Of a stretch of DNA of 64,000 bases, positions 26,592-35,718 are shown piece after piece. Each line of letters begins with the position of its first letter. The stretch's first letter is position 1. The notes beneath the pieces were generated by a model. It made no database searches, was not told the origin of the DNA, and saw nothing but the letters and a program-made list of their open reading frames with translations. The stretch covers positions 13,846 to 77,845 of the forward strand of contig JAWKNW010000027.1 of assembly GCA_041391505.1 (NCBI GenBank), given 5' to 3'. This DNA is from Rhodothermales bacterium. GTDB taxonomy: Bacteria; Bacteroidota; Rhodothermia; Rhodothermales; JAHQVL01. Made by a program: the position numbers and the translations under genes.

Positions 26592-29500
26592 TTATCGGGT
26601 TTTTACCATTTGCAGGGTCGCGCGGTGTGCGTCGGACTCGAAGACGTAGAAGTACACGCCACTCGCCACCGATTCGCCGGCATCGCCACGGCCGTCCCAG
26701 CGCACGCGATGCAGGCCGGCATCCTGGGCCTGGCTCACCAGCGCGCGAACGCGCTGGCCGAGGACGTTGTACACCGCGATCCGCACAAAACCGGATTCGG
26801 GCAGGGCGTATTCGATGGTCGTCTGATCCGCAAACGGATTCGGGTAATTCTGCAGCAGGCGGAATTCCGTGGGGACGAGTTCGCTGCGCGCCTCCTCGAG
26901 AAACGCCGCGCCGCCGACCAGCAACTGGTACCGGGAGAATTCCGTCGTCGGCTCAAGGCGGATTTCCGGGCTCGCGGCAAGATCGTACGAGCGCCCGAGC
27001 ACCGGATCGATGAGCAGCGCGCCGGCGCCGGCCCACGCGGCCAGCCCGTCCAGCTGCACGCGGACCGGTTTGCCCGGCGTCGCCTTCAGCTCGACATCAA
27101 ACGTCTGCCCGTCGCCCAGATCGCCGCGGGCTTCCTGGGCGAGGAAGGGGTACCGCATGTCCATCCCTTCGTTCACGAGCGTCAGGCGCTCCTGCTCGAA
27201 GTAGGCCGGCGGAACGAACCGGTCGAACGCATCCACCGTGTTGCCGGCTTCCGCGTGGATGCCGACGCGAACCGACGAAACCGCCACATCCTGGCCATCC
27301 ACCTGCGCCGCGATCTTCAGATCGAGATGCTGCTCGAGGTCGGGCCGGGCCACCGTCGCCGCGCCGGGCGTCAGCCGAAGGTCGCAGGGCATGACCAGCT
27401 GCGGCAGGTTCGGGCGGTTGAAGAAGTAGTAGCCCTTGTAGGGGACCATGAGGTCGACCGACTCATACTGCTGGCCGGTCCAGTCCCACAGATCGTCGCC
27501 GGCCGTCAGGCCGTTCGCCTCGCGAATCGCCTGCCAGCTCACCGGGAAATCGTACGGGTTGCCGATCATCGTCCACCGCGCGTCGTTTTCGCTCGGCCCC
27601 TGGTTCAGCGGGATGCCGAAGAACGACGACGTGGCCTGATCCAGCGGCACGGAAGCGACCGACTGTCCGGGAACGGTCCACGCGCTCGTGCTGATGGCCC
27701 AGTAGCCCACGCCGGGCTGAAACTGGAATTCGGACGCGTTTTGCCCCGGTTCGTACTGCACAAGGTAGATCGGATACGAGGTGTTGACGCTGTTGTCGCG
27801 GAACACGCGCCAGTCCACACCCTCCGCCTGCCCCGGGAACGTAGCGGCAAGCTGGAGGCCCTGCGCCTGACCGGGCACGCTCACCATCCGGAAGTCGCCC
27901 GACTCGGTGGCCTTCGGGTACGTCAGGGTGTGCGCCAGCGCGATGTTCGCCGGCCAGCGCGAGAACGTCCGGAAATCCGACGGCACGCCGGCCACGCCGG
28001 CCACGCTGTTCAACCCGGTCACGCGCCAGTAATACACCTGATCTTCGCTCAAACCGGACAGGCCGGCCGAAAACGGCGGCCCCGATACGGTCTCGCGCAC
28101 CGGATTGGTGAAGCCGGGGGTGATGTCGATCTCGACGATGTACTGGTCGGCCGTGGGCAGCTCGGCCCAGGTCAGCGGAAACTCCGCCAGCGCGCTGCAC
28201 GCGCCGTCGGGCGTACCGAGCGTCGGGGCGCCGCCATCGACGGTGATGGTGAACGTCGTGGAGTCGGTAAGCAGCACCGGATCGCCGGCGGGCCGGTCGT
28301 CGACGTACAGCGTGACCGACGGCGTGGCGCCGACCAGGGCGCCGCCGGGGGTCCAGCTGAAGGCGCCCGTCGCCGCATCCACGGTCATCCCCAGCGCTTC
28401 CGAGGCGGGGTCGAGCCGATAGACAAGGGTGTTCTCCGGCAGATCGGGGTCGGTGGCCGCTGCCTGGATCGCGATCGTCTGCAGGGCGGTCACGGCCTGG
28501 TCTTCGATGTCGGCCAGTTCAGGGGCGGCGTTCACTTCCGCCACGGAAACGGTGAAGGTGGCCTCGGAAAACAGCGCGCCGGCGCTGTCGTCCGTGGCGC
28601 GAAGGGTGACCGCGTACGTGCCCGGCCCCTGCGCTTCCGAAGGCGTCCACGAAATCGTGGCGTGCGTCGAATCGATGCCGGCGATGGTCATGCCGAGCGC
28701 GAGCGAGGCCTCGTCGAGGGTGAAGGTCAGGCTGTCCGGCGGCGTGTCGCCATCCGAACCCGAGACGGAGAGCACAAGCGTCGAACCTTCGTCGATCTGC
28801 TGATCCGCGATCGGATCGATCGCCGGCGCGAGGCCGACTTCACCGACGCGCACCTGGATCGTCTCCGAATCGGACAGGGGCGGCGCGCCGTCGTCGGTCA
28901 CGGTGACGGTGACGGGATAGGCGCCCGGGTCGTAGGTCTCGTCGGGCGTCCACGTGAACGCGCCGGAAACCGGATCGATCGTCATCCCCAGCGCGATCGC
29001 GGCGTCGTCGATGGCATACGTCAGGGTATTGGCCGGCACGTCGCTGTCCGTCGCCGTGGCGGTGAAGGCGATTTCCGTATTGGCCGCGCCGGCCTGATCG
29101 CCGATCGCGTCCAGCACCGGGGCGACGTTCACTTCGTTGACGGTGATGTCGAACGTGAGCGACGTGGAGAGCTGCGCGCCGCTGTCGTCCGTCGCGGTCA
29201 GCGTGACCGTATAGACACCCGGTCCCTGTTCCTCGGTGGGCGTCCACGCGATGAGGGCGGAGGTCGAGTCGATGCCGGCGATCGTCATGCCCAGCGCGAG
29301 CGAGGCCGGGTCGAGGGTAAAAGTCAGGCTATCCGGCGGCGTATCGCCATCCGAACCACTGACGGTCAGGTTGAGCGTCTGCCCCTCGTCCAGCGTCTGC
29401 GCGGCGACGGGATCGAGGACCGGCGGGATGCCCTGCTCGCCGACCTGGACGTTGATCGTCTCGGAAGCCGACAGGACAGGCTGACCGTCGTCGGTGACCG

Positions 29501-30422
29501 TGATCGTCACGGGGTAGACGCCGGGGTCGTAGGTTTCGTCGGGCGTCCAGCTGAATACGCCGGTAGCCGGATCGATCGTCATGCCGAGCGCCAGGGCGTC
29601 GGGGTCGAGGCTGTACGTCAGCGTGTTCGCCGGCACGTCCTCGTCGGTCGCCACCGCCGTAAACGTCAGCTCCGCGTTGGCGTTGACCTGCCGGTCGCCG
29701 ATCGGTGCCAGAACGGGCGCGGCGTTGACCTCGCCGGCCGTGATTTCGAACGCGGTGGAGACCACCGTGCCGTCTTCCGCCGTGACGAAGACCGTGACCG
29801 GGTAGGTGCCCGGCCCCTGCGCCTCGGTCGGCGTCCACGAAAACGCCCCCGTGTCCGGGTTGATGGTCATGCCGAGCGCGAGCGAGGCGGGATCCAGGCT
29901 GAAGGCGAGCGCCCCGCCCAGCGGATCGGAGGCCGGCGCGACGAAGGCCAGCTCCTGCAATTCGTCCACGAACTGCGCCGCGATCGGGCCGACGGACGGA
30001 CGCAGATCGAGGGTAAACGCCCACACCTCGCTCCACGGCCCTTCGCCTTCGTTGTTACGCGCCCGGACGCGCCAGTAATAGGTGAAGGTCCGCGCCGTAT
30101 CCGCGATGGCAAGCAGGTCCGCGCTCGGGAGTTCGAAAAACGGATCCTGGAGCGTGCGCGACCGGAACGGCAGCGGCTCGACGCCGTCCACCGCCGGCAC
30201 CGTGAAGACCTGCGCCTCGTAGGTGCCGACGCCGGCGACTTCCGCCCACTCCAGCCGGACCGGCGGCGTGAGGGTATACAGCGTGTCCTGGTCCGCCGGC
30301 AACGCCAGGGCGGGCGGATCGGCGGGCGGCTGCCCTACCTGAGCGGCGGCCACCGTGGCTGGCACGAGGCATACCAGCGCCAGGATGTTCAACAGGCGAG
30401 AAACGTGCGTACGCGTAGGCAT
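26592..30422 (-). CDS. Large secreted protein with six cadherin-like/He_PIG repeats and T9SS sorting domain
   Basis: 1,276 residues from ATG 30422; a GTG two codons earlier is in frame. A signal peptide is followed by an FN3-like domain (about 40-150), then six beta-sandwich repeats of about 95 residues (about 140-725) with the pattern DxxxLALGMTIDPxTGxFSWTP, typical of putative Ig/cadherin-like domains. A second FN3-like domain (ITPGFTNPVRETVSG ... YYWRVTGLN) and a long unique region follow. The sorting domain reads LLQNYPNPFADQTTIEYAL ... VASGVYFYVFES. A surface or released protein is predicted, perhaps adhesive. It is the last gene of a three-gene leftward group. Confidence 0.9.
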   Translation of the reverse strand: MPTRTHVSRLLNILALVCLVPATVAAAQVGQPPADPPALALPADQDTLYTLTPPVRLEWAEVAGVGTYEAQVFTVPAVDGVEPLPFRSRTLQDPFFELPSADLLAIADTARTFTYYWRVRARNNEGEGPWSEVWAFTLDLRPSVGPIAAQFVDELQELAFVAPASDPLGGALAFSLDPASLALGMTINPDTGAFSWTPTEAQGPGTYPVTVFVTAEDGTVVSTAFEITAGEVNAAPVLAPIGDRQVNANAELTFTAVATDEDVPANTLTYSLDPDALALGMTIDPATGVFSWTPDETYDPGVYPVTITVTDDGQPVLSASETINVQVGEQGIPPVLDPVAAQTLDEGQTLNLTVSGSDGDTPPDSLTFTLDPASLALGMTIAGIDSTSALIAWTPTEEQGPGVYTVTLTATDDSGAQLSTSLTFDITVNEVNVAPVLDAIGDQAGAANTEIAFTATATDSDVPANTLTYAIDDAAIALGMTIDPVSGAFTWTPDETYDPGAYPVTVTVTDDGAPPLSDSETIQVRVGEVGLAPAIDPIADQQIDEGSTLVLSVSGSDGDTPPDSLTFTLDEASLALGMTIAGIDSTHATISWTPSEAQGPGTYAVTLRATDDSAGALFSEATFTVSVAEVNAAPELADIEDQAVTALQTIAIQAAATDPDLPENTLVYRLDPASEALGMTVDAATGAFSWTPGGALVGATPSVTLYVDDRPAGDPVLLTDSTTFTITVDGGAPTLGTPDGACSALAEFPLTWAELPTADQYIVEIDITPGFTNPVRETVSGPPFSAGLSGLSEDQVYYWRVTGLNSVAGVAGVPSDFRTFSRWPANIALAHTLTYPKATESGDFRMVSVPGQAQGLQLAATFPGQAEGVDWRVFRDNSVNTSYPIYLVQYEPGQNASEFQFQPGVGYWAISTSAWTVPGQSVASVPLDQATSSFFGIPLNQGPSENDARWTMIGNPYDFPVSWQAIREANGLTAGDDLWDWTGQQYESVDLMVPYKGYYFFNRPNLPQLVMPCDLRLTPGAATVARPDLEQHLDLKIAAQVDGQDVAVSSVRVGIHAEAGNTVDAFDRFVPPAYFEQERLTLVNEGMDMRYPFLAQEARGDLGDGQTFDVELKATPGKPVRVQLDGLAAWAGAGALLIDPVLGRSYDLAASPEIRLEPTTEFSRYQLLVGGAAFLEEARSELVPTEFRLLQNYPNPFADQTTIEYALPESGFVRIAVYNVLGQRVRALVSQAQDAGLHRVRWDGRGDAGESVASGVYFYVFESDAHRATLQMVKTR
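28240..30010 (-). repeat. Six coding repeats (about 290 bp each) with a two-domain duplication
   Basis: Six cadherin-like units are encoded in tandem. Units 2 and 4 share ATDxDVPANTLTY, and units 3 and 5 share SGSDGDTPPDSLTFTLD and MTIAGIDST. A two-domain block of about 600 bp therefore appears to have been duplicated. Confidence 0.75.
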
Positions 30423-30450
30423 CGGCACTACTGACTAGGTTAAAAACAGG

Positions 30451-32532
30451 TTACTGGGGACGCGGCGGCGGCAGGAACGGAAGGCCGCCGCTGCCCGTCC
30501 TCGGGAAAATGAAGGCGGCGGCCACGCCGGCGGCAGCCGGCAGGAGGAAGTAGGGCAGGCGCGAGCGCTTCTTGCGCAGCGTCAGCACGGGCGTGGCGTC
30601 CGGGTACGCGCTCATGTCCCACACGAAGCCGTATGCGCCGGAATCCAGCCCCGAGCCCAGGCAGGCCGCCTCGGTCTCGATGCACTGCAGCGATGCCGGC
30701 GTGCCGAGCGCGGCGCCCGTCGCATCGCGAAGCCCGAAATCGACCGTGTAGCGCCGGCTCTTGCCGTCGCGGTCGGCCATGTCGTACCGCACGATCAGCG
30801 ACGATCCCTCCCGCGTCAGGGCGGCGTCGATGTCGGCCGTCGTGGTCTCGTTACGTACAATAAGCGGCTTCAGATCGATCGACAGGCGCGTGGGCGTCTG
30901 GGCGTCGATGGTCACGGGAACGGGCGCCGAAGGAATCATGAGGGCGCACTCTTCCGCCACTTCGGTGGGCAGGCACGCCGTATTCCGGGCGGACACCATG
31001 TAGGGCGCGCGGTCGGTACCGGTCACCTCGAGCGACGTCGACAGCGGGCCCACGCCGGCCGGTTCGCCATCGACGAGCACCTCCGAACCGGCGGGCGCGG
31101 TCGTCACGTCGAGCGTCCCGCGGAGCCGCTGGAGATGGACCACGAGCGGCTCGACGCCGTCCGGCCCTTCGAACTCGAGTTCCTTGACCGAGGCCTCGTA
31201 GTAGGGATGCGAAAACGCGAAGGCCACGCGGCGCGCGTTCGGCCGGCCGGCGACCGGCTCCAGGCTCGCCGCCGGCACCGTGAACAGACCGCCGTTCGTG
31301 AAGCTCCGCGACACGCCATTGACCGTCATCGCGGCATCGGCAGGCGTCGTCGTGATCCGGATCTGCAAGTCGCGCGGCTCCAGCTCCACGATCAGGGTGT
31401 CGCGCTGGACCACCTGGTCGGGGGTGACGCGCAGGTCCTGGGCGGCGTACCAGATGCCGCCAACGCGCAGATAATGGTATTGCTGCGACACGTTGACGAA
31501 ATCGTGCGGGGTGGAGAGGTCCACCGGCAGATCGTCCACGTTGGTGATCTCGGCGAGCGAGGGGATGCTCACCACGGTGAACGACCCACGGCCGGCGCGG
31601 CGCAGCTCGATCGAGCCGTCATCAACCAGCTGGATGTCCAGCGAGATGTAATCCGAATCCAGATACCCGCGGGGCGGAAACATGAAATGCTGGAGGAACG
31701 TCGCGTGATACCGATTCGGAATCACGGCGTTGCGCTCATCTTTCTGGGGATAGATGCGGATCTGTTCAAAGGTGACTTCCGGGTTGCGCTGCGACTGCAC
31801 CGCCCGGGTGAACGCGTCCGCGTACTGGCTGGCGGGATAGCGTTTTTCCGACGCGCGGCCGGCGTTGGACAGCTTGGAAACGACGACGAAGGCGTCGGTC
31901 AGCTGCTCGCGCAGGCTCCTGTTGATCGCCTGCGCACCTTCCTGGGCGTAGGCGGACTCGAGGTCCTGCACCATCTCCAGCACCTTCAGGCGGGCATCCG
32001 CGTCGGACATCCCCCGAAATGCACCCCGCAACCGCTCGCGCTCCCGCTGGCGCGCCGCGTTGTCGACGATCTCGACCCCGGTGATCTTGCCCTCGGCGTC
32101 GAGCGTGAAGGCGAGCTGCGGCTGGCGCTCCGTCCCGTCTTCAAGCGACTGCACGTGGATGCCGCGCACCTCGTACACCCGATCGTCCGTCAGATGCGGC
32201 ACCAGGAGCGCCCGGTAGAGGGACTGCCGCGTGCGGTATTGGCCCATCACCTCGTCCACCACCTTCTGCGCGGCGTCGACCGTGATGTAGGTCGTCCGCT
32301 GGTATTTCTGCTCGTCGATCGCAGAGAGCACCTGTGCCAGGTTGCACTCCACCGTCCGCTGCATGTCGCTGTACGCCGGCCCCAGTGGAAACAGCCGGAC
32401 GGTGACGGTGGTCGGCCCCTGGCAATCGCTCTGCGCCAGACCGGCACGCGGTACGGCCAGAGACCCGAGCGCCAGCATGCCCATCGCAAGGGACCGCAAG
32501 CACGATATCTTCGAAAACATCCTGTTTTTCAT
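30451..32532 (-). CDS. Exported PEGA-domain protein, possibly membrane-anchored at the C-terminus
   Basis: 693 residues. A signal peptide ends near AVPRAGLAQ. Residues about 30-300 are helical and charged (RQRERERLRGAFRGMSDADA) with no recognised domain. A beta-rich central part includes a PEGA-like module (RGTLDVTTAPAGSEVLVDGE), typical of surface-layer and glycan-associated proteins. Near the C-terminus a hydrophobic segment (LPYFLLPAAAGVAAAFIF) is flanked by Lys/Arg, so it may anchor in the inner membrane. It lacks a sorting domain, unlike both neighbours. It lies 28 bp upstream of the cadherin-like gene, so co-transcription is likely. Confidence 0.8.
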   Translation of the reverse strand: MKNRMFSKISCLRSLAMGMLALGSLAVPRAGLAQSDCQGPTTVTVRLFPLGPAYSDMQRTVECNLAQVLSAIDEQKYQRTTYITVDAAQKVVDEVMGQYRTRQSLYRALLVPHLTDDRVYEVRGIHVQSLEDGTERQPQLAFTLDAEGKITGVEIVDNAARQRERERLRGAFRGMSDADARLKVLEMVQDLESAYAQEGAQAINRSLREQLTDAFVVVSKLSNAGRASEKRYPASQYADAFTRAVQSQRNPEVTFEQIRIYPQKDERNAVIPNRYHATFLQHFMFPPRGYLDSDYISLDIQLVDDGSIELRRAGRGSFTVVSIPSLAEITNVDDLPVDLSTPHDFVNVSQQYHYLRVGGIWYAAQDLRVTPDQVVQRDTLIVELEPRDLQIRITTTPADAAMTVNGVSRSFTNGGLFTVPAASLEPVAGRPNARRVAFAFSHPYYEASVKELEFEGPDGVEPLVVHLQRLRGTLDVTTAPAGSEVLVDGEPAGVGPLSTSLEVTGTDRAPYMVSARNTACLPTEVAEECALMIPSAPVPVTIDAQTPTRLSIDLKPLIVRNETTTADIDAALTREGSSLIVRYDMADRDGKSRRYTVDFGLRDATGAALGTPASLQCIETEAACLGSGLDSGAYGFVWDMSAYPDATPVLTLRKKRSRLPYFLLPAAAGVAAAFIFPRTGSGGLPFLPPPRPQ

Positions 32533-32581
32533 AAGTGGGGGCGGGTGGGATACGGGTCGATCGCGGTCGATCGGCCATCAA

Positions 32582-34753
32582 CTATTTCATCAGGACCATC
32601 GGCCGCACCTGCACGCCGGCCCGGGTTTCGAGGCGATACAGATAGAGCCCGCTGGCGAGCGTGCCGGCGTTGAATTCGACTTCGTGGGCGCCGGCGTCGA
32701 CCGTACCATCGATCAGCACGCGCACCTCACGGCCCACGGCGTCGAACACGCGCAGCTTCACGGGCTGGGCCTCCGCGAGCGCAAAGCGGATCGTGGTGGT
32801 CGGGTTGAACGGATTCGGGTAGTTGGTCAGCACACCCTGCGGAGGGGCCGCGCCGGCCGGCGAATTGATAATCGAAAAGTTGACCGTGAGCGGTCCGTAC
32901 GCGCGGCCCAGGCTCGGCGTGTCGTTGTCGTACGGGATGCCGAGCAGGCTGTACGACCCGTTCAGCGGCGAGGGCCACACGCCATAGTTGGGGATGTTGG
33001 GCGGATCGACGTCGATCGACGTGTCCGTCCCCTGCACGGCCTGGTTGAAGTCGCCATACAGCGAATACGGCCGAGCGCGCTCGGTCGATGTGCGGGCGAC
33101 GGCACCGTTGAGCGACAGCGTGAACTTGACGCTCTCGAGGATATCCTGCGGGTCGCGGGTGTTGGCCCGGATGTTCAGGCTCGCCGGCAGCGCCGCCAGG
33201 TTGAGCACGGCGCCATCGGGGATGGGGTCGTATTCCGGAATCGGCGCATCCGCGCCGGCATCGATGAGCGTATAGCTCTCGATCCGCGGTCCGATCACGC
33301 TGAAGTTCAGCGTCGCGCCATCGAACGGCGTCCCCTGCCCGCCGGCGCCGGCGAAGGGCGTCCCGGTCAACGTGTACGCGCCGATATCGAGGCCGCCCGG
33401 GAGAAAATCGCCGGCCGTGTCGCCGTAGACGCTGTACGGGGCCGTGTCGTCCGTCGCGTTCGCTTCGCCGCCCACGCCGCCGTCCGAGCGGACGAGCGCC
33501 ATCACCACGCTGCCGATGACCCCTTGCGGGTCGATCGCGTTCGCGCGGATGTTGAGGTTCGGGGGCAGCACGGTGAGATCCAGCACGGCGCCTTCGGCGA
33601 TGGGGTCGTAGCCGTCGACCGGCGCGTCGGTATCGGCGTCGATCAGCGTGAAGCCGCCGATGCCCGGCGCGGCCGTCTCGGCGACGGTAAAGCCGACGCT
33701 CAGCGGCGTCCCGGCGGCGCCGGTGCCGCCCGGCCCTCCGTAGGGGATGGCTTCGAGGATGTACGAGCCGCCGGCCAGATCGAACGGCGTGAAGTCGCCG
33801 GCGTCGTCGCCCAGCGCCGCAAACGGCGCGAGGTCGTCGGTCGACACGACGAGCGTATCGCCCGTGGCCTGATTGATGAGGTGGAACGTGACGCTCCGGG
33901 CGCAGCCGTCCGTGTTAAACGCTGCGTTAAAATTCGGCCGCGGCGAGGGCACGGCGTCGAGATCGAGCGCCGCCCCGTCGAGCAGCAACCCGATCACGGC
34001 ATCGGCGACGGCGTCGATGTGGGTGAAGAAATCGTCGCCTACATATTCATCCACGACGAAGGTGCCGTCGTCGCCCGTGAAAGAAAGCGTTAGCTGGGCA
34101 TCGCCGGTACCCCGGAATCGGTCGACGACGGCGTAAACCGGTTCATCTCCGCCGGAAGCCGTCACGAAGGCGACCTCGGTCGGCGGTGCGCCGGCCAGTT
34201 GGGAGGCATCGCCGTACGCGCCGTCGGGAAGGAGCCCGGTCGGGTCGCCCACGATCTGGCCGTTGCGATCGAACAGAAACAGGTCGAAGTCCGTCACCGT
34301 GCCGTCGTTGGCGGTCCAGTCCAGTTGCACGGTCAGCGTGTTGCCGGAGGTCAGCGTGGAGGCCAGCGTATAGTCCTGATCGGCCGTGGGATCGAATTCG
34401 GCGCGGCAGAAATCGTGCGCCTCGTCGGGAAACGAGAAGGCGACGGCCGGGGCGGTATCGACATACCGGGCGGTATAGACCACGTCGAGCCGGCTCGCGC
34501 TGTTGACGGCCGGCGGCGTCCGCCGTCCGCCCTTCGAGGCCGTCTGAACGCCGACCGCGCGCGCTTCCCGATGGGCCTGTATGACCGATTGGATACGCGT
34601 CAGCGCCGCCGCGTCGAGTTCAGGCGCCGCGGGGGTGTCCTGAAAGCGCTTGGACTGGGCGTGGAGTGCGTCGGGCGCAAGGAGGCAGAGGACGAGTGCG
34701 AATAGAGCCAGCGGAACGGCAGCCGGCTTGAAGGATGCGCGTTTGGCGAACAT
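32582..34753 (-). CDS. Secreted repeat protein with T9SS sorting domain
   Basis: 723 residues. A signal peptide ends near PDALHAQ. Residues about 90-230 look like a pre-peptidase C-terminal type beta-sandwich (FDLFLFDRNGQIVGD). Three related units of about 130 residues follow, with FTLIDADTDAPVDGYDPI, LPPNLNIRANAIDPQ and PYSVYGDTAGDF as repeated elements. The end is a type A sorting domain (LTNYPNPFNPTTTIRFAL ... LASGLYLYRLETRA). A cell-surface or secreted protein is predicted. It is first in the leftward group with the PEGA protein (49 bp gap) and the cadherin-like protein. Confidence 0.85.
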   Translation of the reverse strand: MFAKRASFKPAAVPLALFALVLCLLAPDALHAQSKRFQDTPAAPELDAAALTRIQSVIQAHREARAVGVQTASKGGRRTPPAVNSASRLDVVYTARYVDTAPAVAFSFPDEAHDFCRAEFDPTADQDYTLASTLTSGNTLTVQLDWTANDGTVTDFDLFLFDRNGQIVGDPTGLLPDGAYGDASQLAGAPPTEVAFVTASGGDEPVYAVVDRFRGTGDAQLTLSFTGDDGTFVVDEYVGDDFFTHIDAVADAVIGLLLDGAALDLDAVPSPRPNFNAAFNTDGCARSVTFHLINQATGDTLVVSTDDLAPFAALGDDAGDFTPFDLAGGSYILEAIPYGGPGGTGAAGTPLSVGFTVAETAAPGIGGFTLIDADTDAPVDGYDPIAEGAVLDLTVLPPNLNIRANAIDPQGVIGSVVMALVRSDGGVGGEANATDDTAPYSVYGDTAGDFLPGGLDIGAYTLTGTPFAGAGGQGTPFDGATLNFSVIGPRIESYTLIDAGADAPIPEYDPIPDGAVLNLAALPASLNIRANTRDPQDILESVKFTLSLNGAVARTSTERARPYSLYGDFNQAVQGTDTSIDVDPPNIPNYGVWPSPLNGSYSLLGIPYDNDTPSLGRAYGPLTVNFSIINSPAGAAPPQGVLTNYPNPFNPTTTIRFALAEAQPVKLRVFDAVGREVRVLIDGTVDAGAHEVEFNAGTLASGLYLYRLETRAGVQVRPMVLMK

Positions 34754-35079
34754 CTAGGCGATAGATCTTGTAAGGGCGATCAAGGAGCAGGTGGCCGGCG
34801 CACGATGGAATAGGGTGCACGTAATAACGCACGTGGGTACGCACGCGACGATACGGGCACGAGCCAGCAAACGATCGGAATCCGGTAGGATAATGGGCAG
34901 ACGTGGGTGCTGTGCCGATGCTGTGCCGGTTCCGTGCGTTTGCAACAGACGCCGAAAACCTCCCCAATTATCCCAACAAAAAAGCGGATTTCCAAATCCG
35001 CCTGGAGGTTTTTTAAGGCCGGCTCACACGCGCTCCGCGCCGGCCGGCGTGCGCCGTGAAGTGGCTGCGGCGCCGGGTC
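34754..35079. other. Intergenic region with promoter of the surface-protein group and an operon terminator
   Basis: 326 bp. The left part should hold the promoter of the 34753 gene; TATCGTCG on the minus strand resembles a -7 element, but no well-spaced -33 partner was found. The right part holds the terminator at 34978-35001. No ORF is seen. Confidence 0.5.
34978..35001 (-). terminator. Intrinsic terminator of the sulfate-assimilation operon
   Basis: On the minus strand GCGGATTT and AAATCCGC pair over 8 bp with a 2-nt apex, directly followed by six T. It lies about 80 bp past the stop of the siroheme synthase gene at 35080. Confidence 0.8.
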
Positions 35080-35718
35080 TCACGCCGCGGGCGCCAGGAT
35101 CGCCTCGACCTGCCGCGCCGCGCCGTCGCGATCTTCCTCGCGCAGGCGCTCCAGGATGTCGCTATCCACCAGCCGGTACCACCGCTCCCGACGCGTCTCG
35201 AAATCCGGAAAACGGCGCATCATCTCGGTCCGCAACGCCCCCATCATCTCCAGAAATTCGCCGTATTCGGGGCCGAACTCCTGCTCGAACCGCTGCCGCA
35301 GCCGGACCGACAGCGCCGGCGCGCATCCGCTGGTGGAGATGGTGACCACGAGGGGGCCGCGCCGGATCACTGAGCCGGCCACGAACGAGCAATGCGGCAC
35401 GTCGTCCATCGCGTTGATCAGCACCTTTTCGCGCTGTGCCTCTTCCCAGATCGGCTTCTTTTCCCCTTCGTACCGGCACGACACGATCGTGAGAAACGCA
35501 TCGGCGAGATCGCCGGCTTCATAGCGCCGCGCCCTCCACGACACGTCGCCGGCGTCGACCGCCGCCTGCAAGGCCGGCGTCAGCGCGGGATAGACGACCG
35601 TCACGTCGGCCCCGTGCTCGCGAAGCTCCAGCGCCTTGCGTTCGGCCTCGTGGTCGCCGCCAAAAACGACGCAACGCCGGCCCGAGAGGTCGTTCAGCAG
35701 GATCGGATAGACGTTCAT
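35080..35718 (-). CDS. Siroheme synthase: precorrin-2 dehydrogenase / sirohydrochlorin ferrochelatase domain
   Basis: 212 residues from ATG 35718 (MNVYPILLNDLSGRRCVVFG), matching the CysG N-terminal half / Met8p. NAD-binding CVVFGGDHEAERKALEL, then AFLTIVSCRYE, VLINAMDDVPHCSFVAGSVI and GPLVVTISTSGCAPALSVRLRQ are the family blocks. It oxidises precorrin-2 and inserts iron to make siroheme, the cofactor of the sulfite reductase at the head of this operon. Its start overlaps the stop of the cysH-type gene by 4 bp. Last gene of the operon. Confidence 0.93.
   Translation of the reverse strand: MNVYPILLNDLSGRRCVVFGGDHEAERKALELREHGADVTVVYPALTPALQAAVDAGDVSWRARRYEAGDLADAFLTIVSCRYEGEKKPIWEEAQREKVLINAMDDVPHCSFVAGSVIRRGPLVVTISTSGCAPALSVRLRQRFEQEFGPEYGEFLEMMGALRTEMMRRFPDFETRRERWYRLVDSDILERLREEDRDGAARQVEAILAPAA

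Noticed and set aside
26610..30434. A 1,274-codon open frame on the plus strand, antisense to the cadherin-like gene
   Set aside because: It mirrors the real gene over its whole length and its protein is a repetitive charged Arg/Gly/His string with no domain. High-GC codon use suppresses stop codons on the opposite strand.
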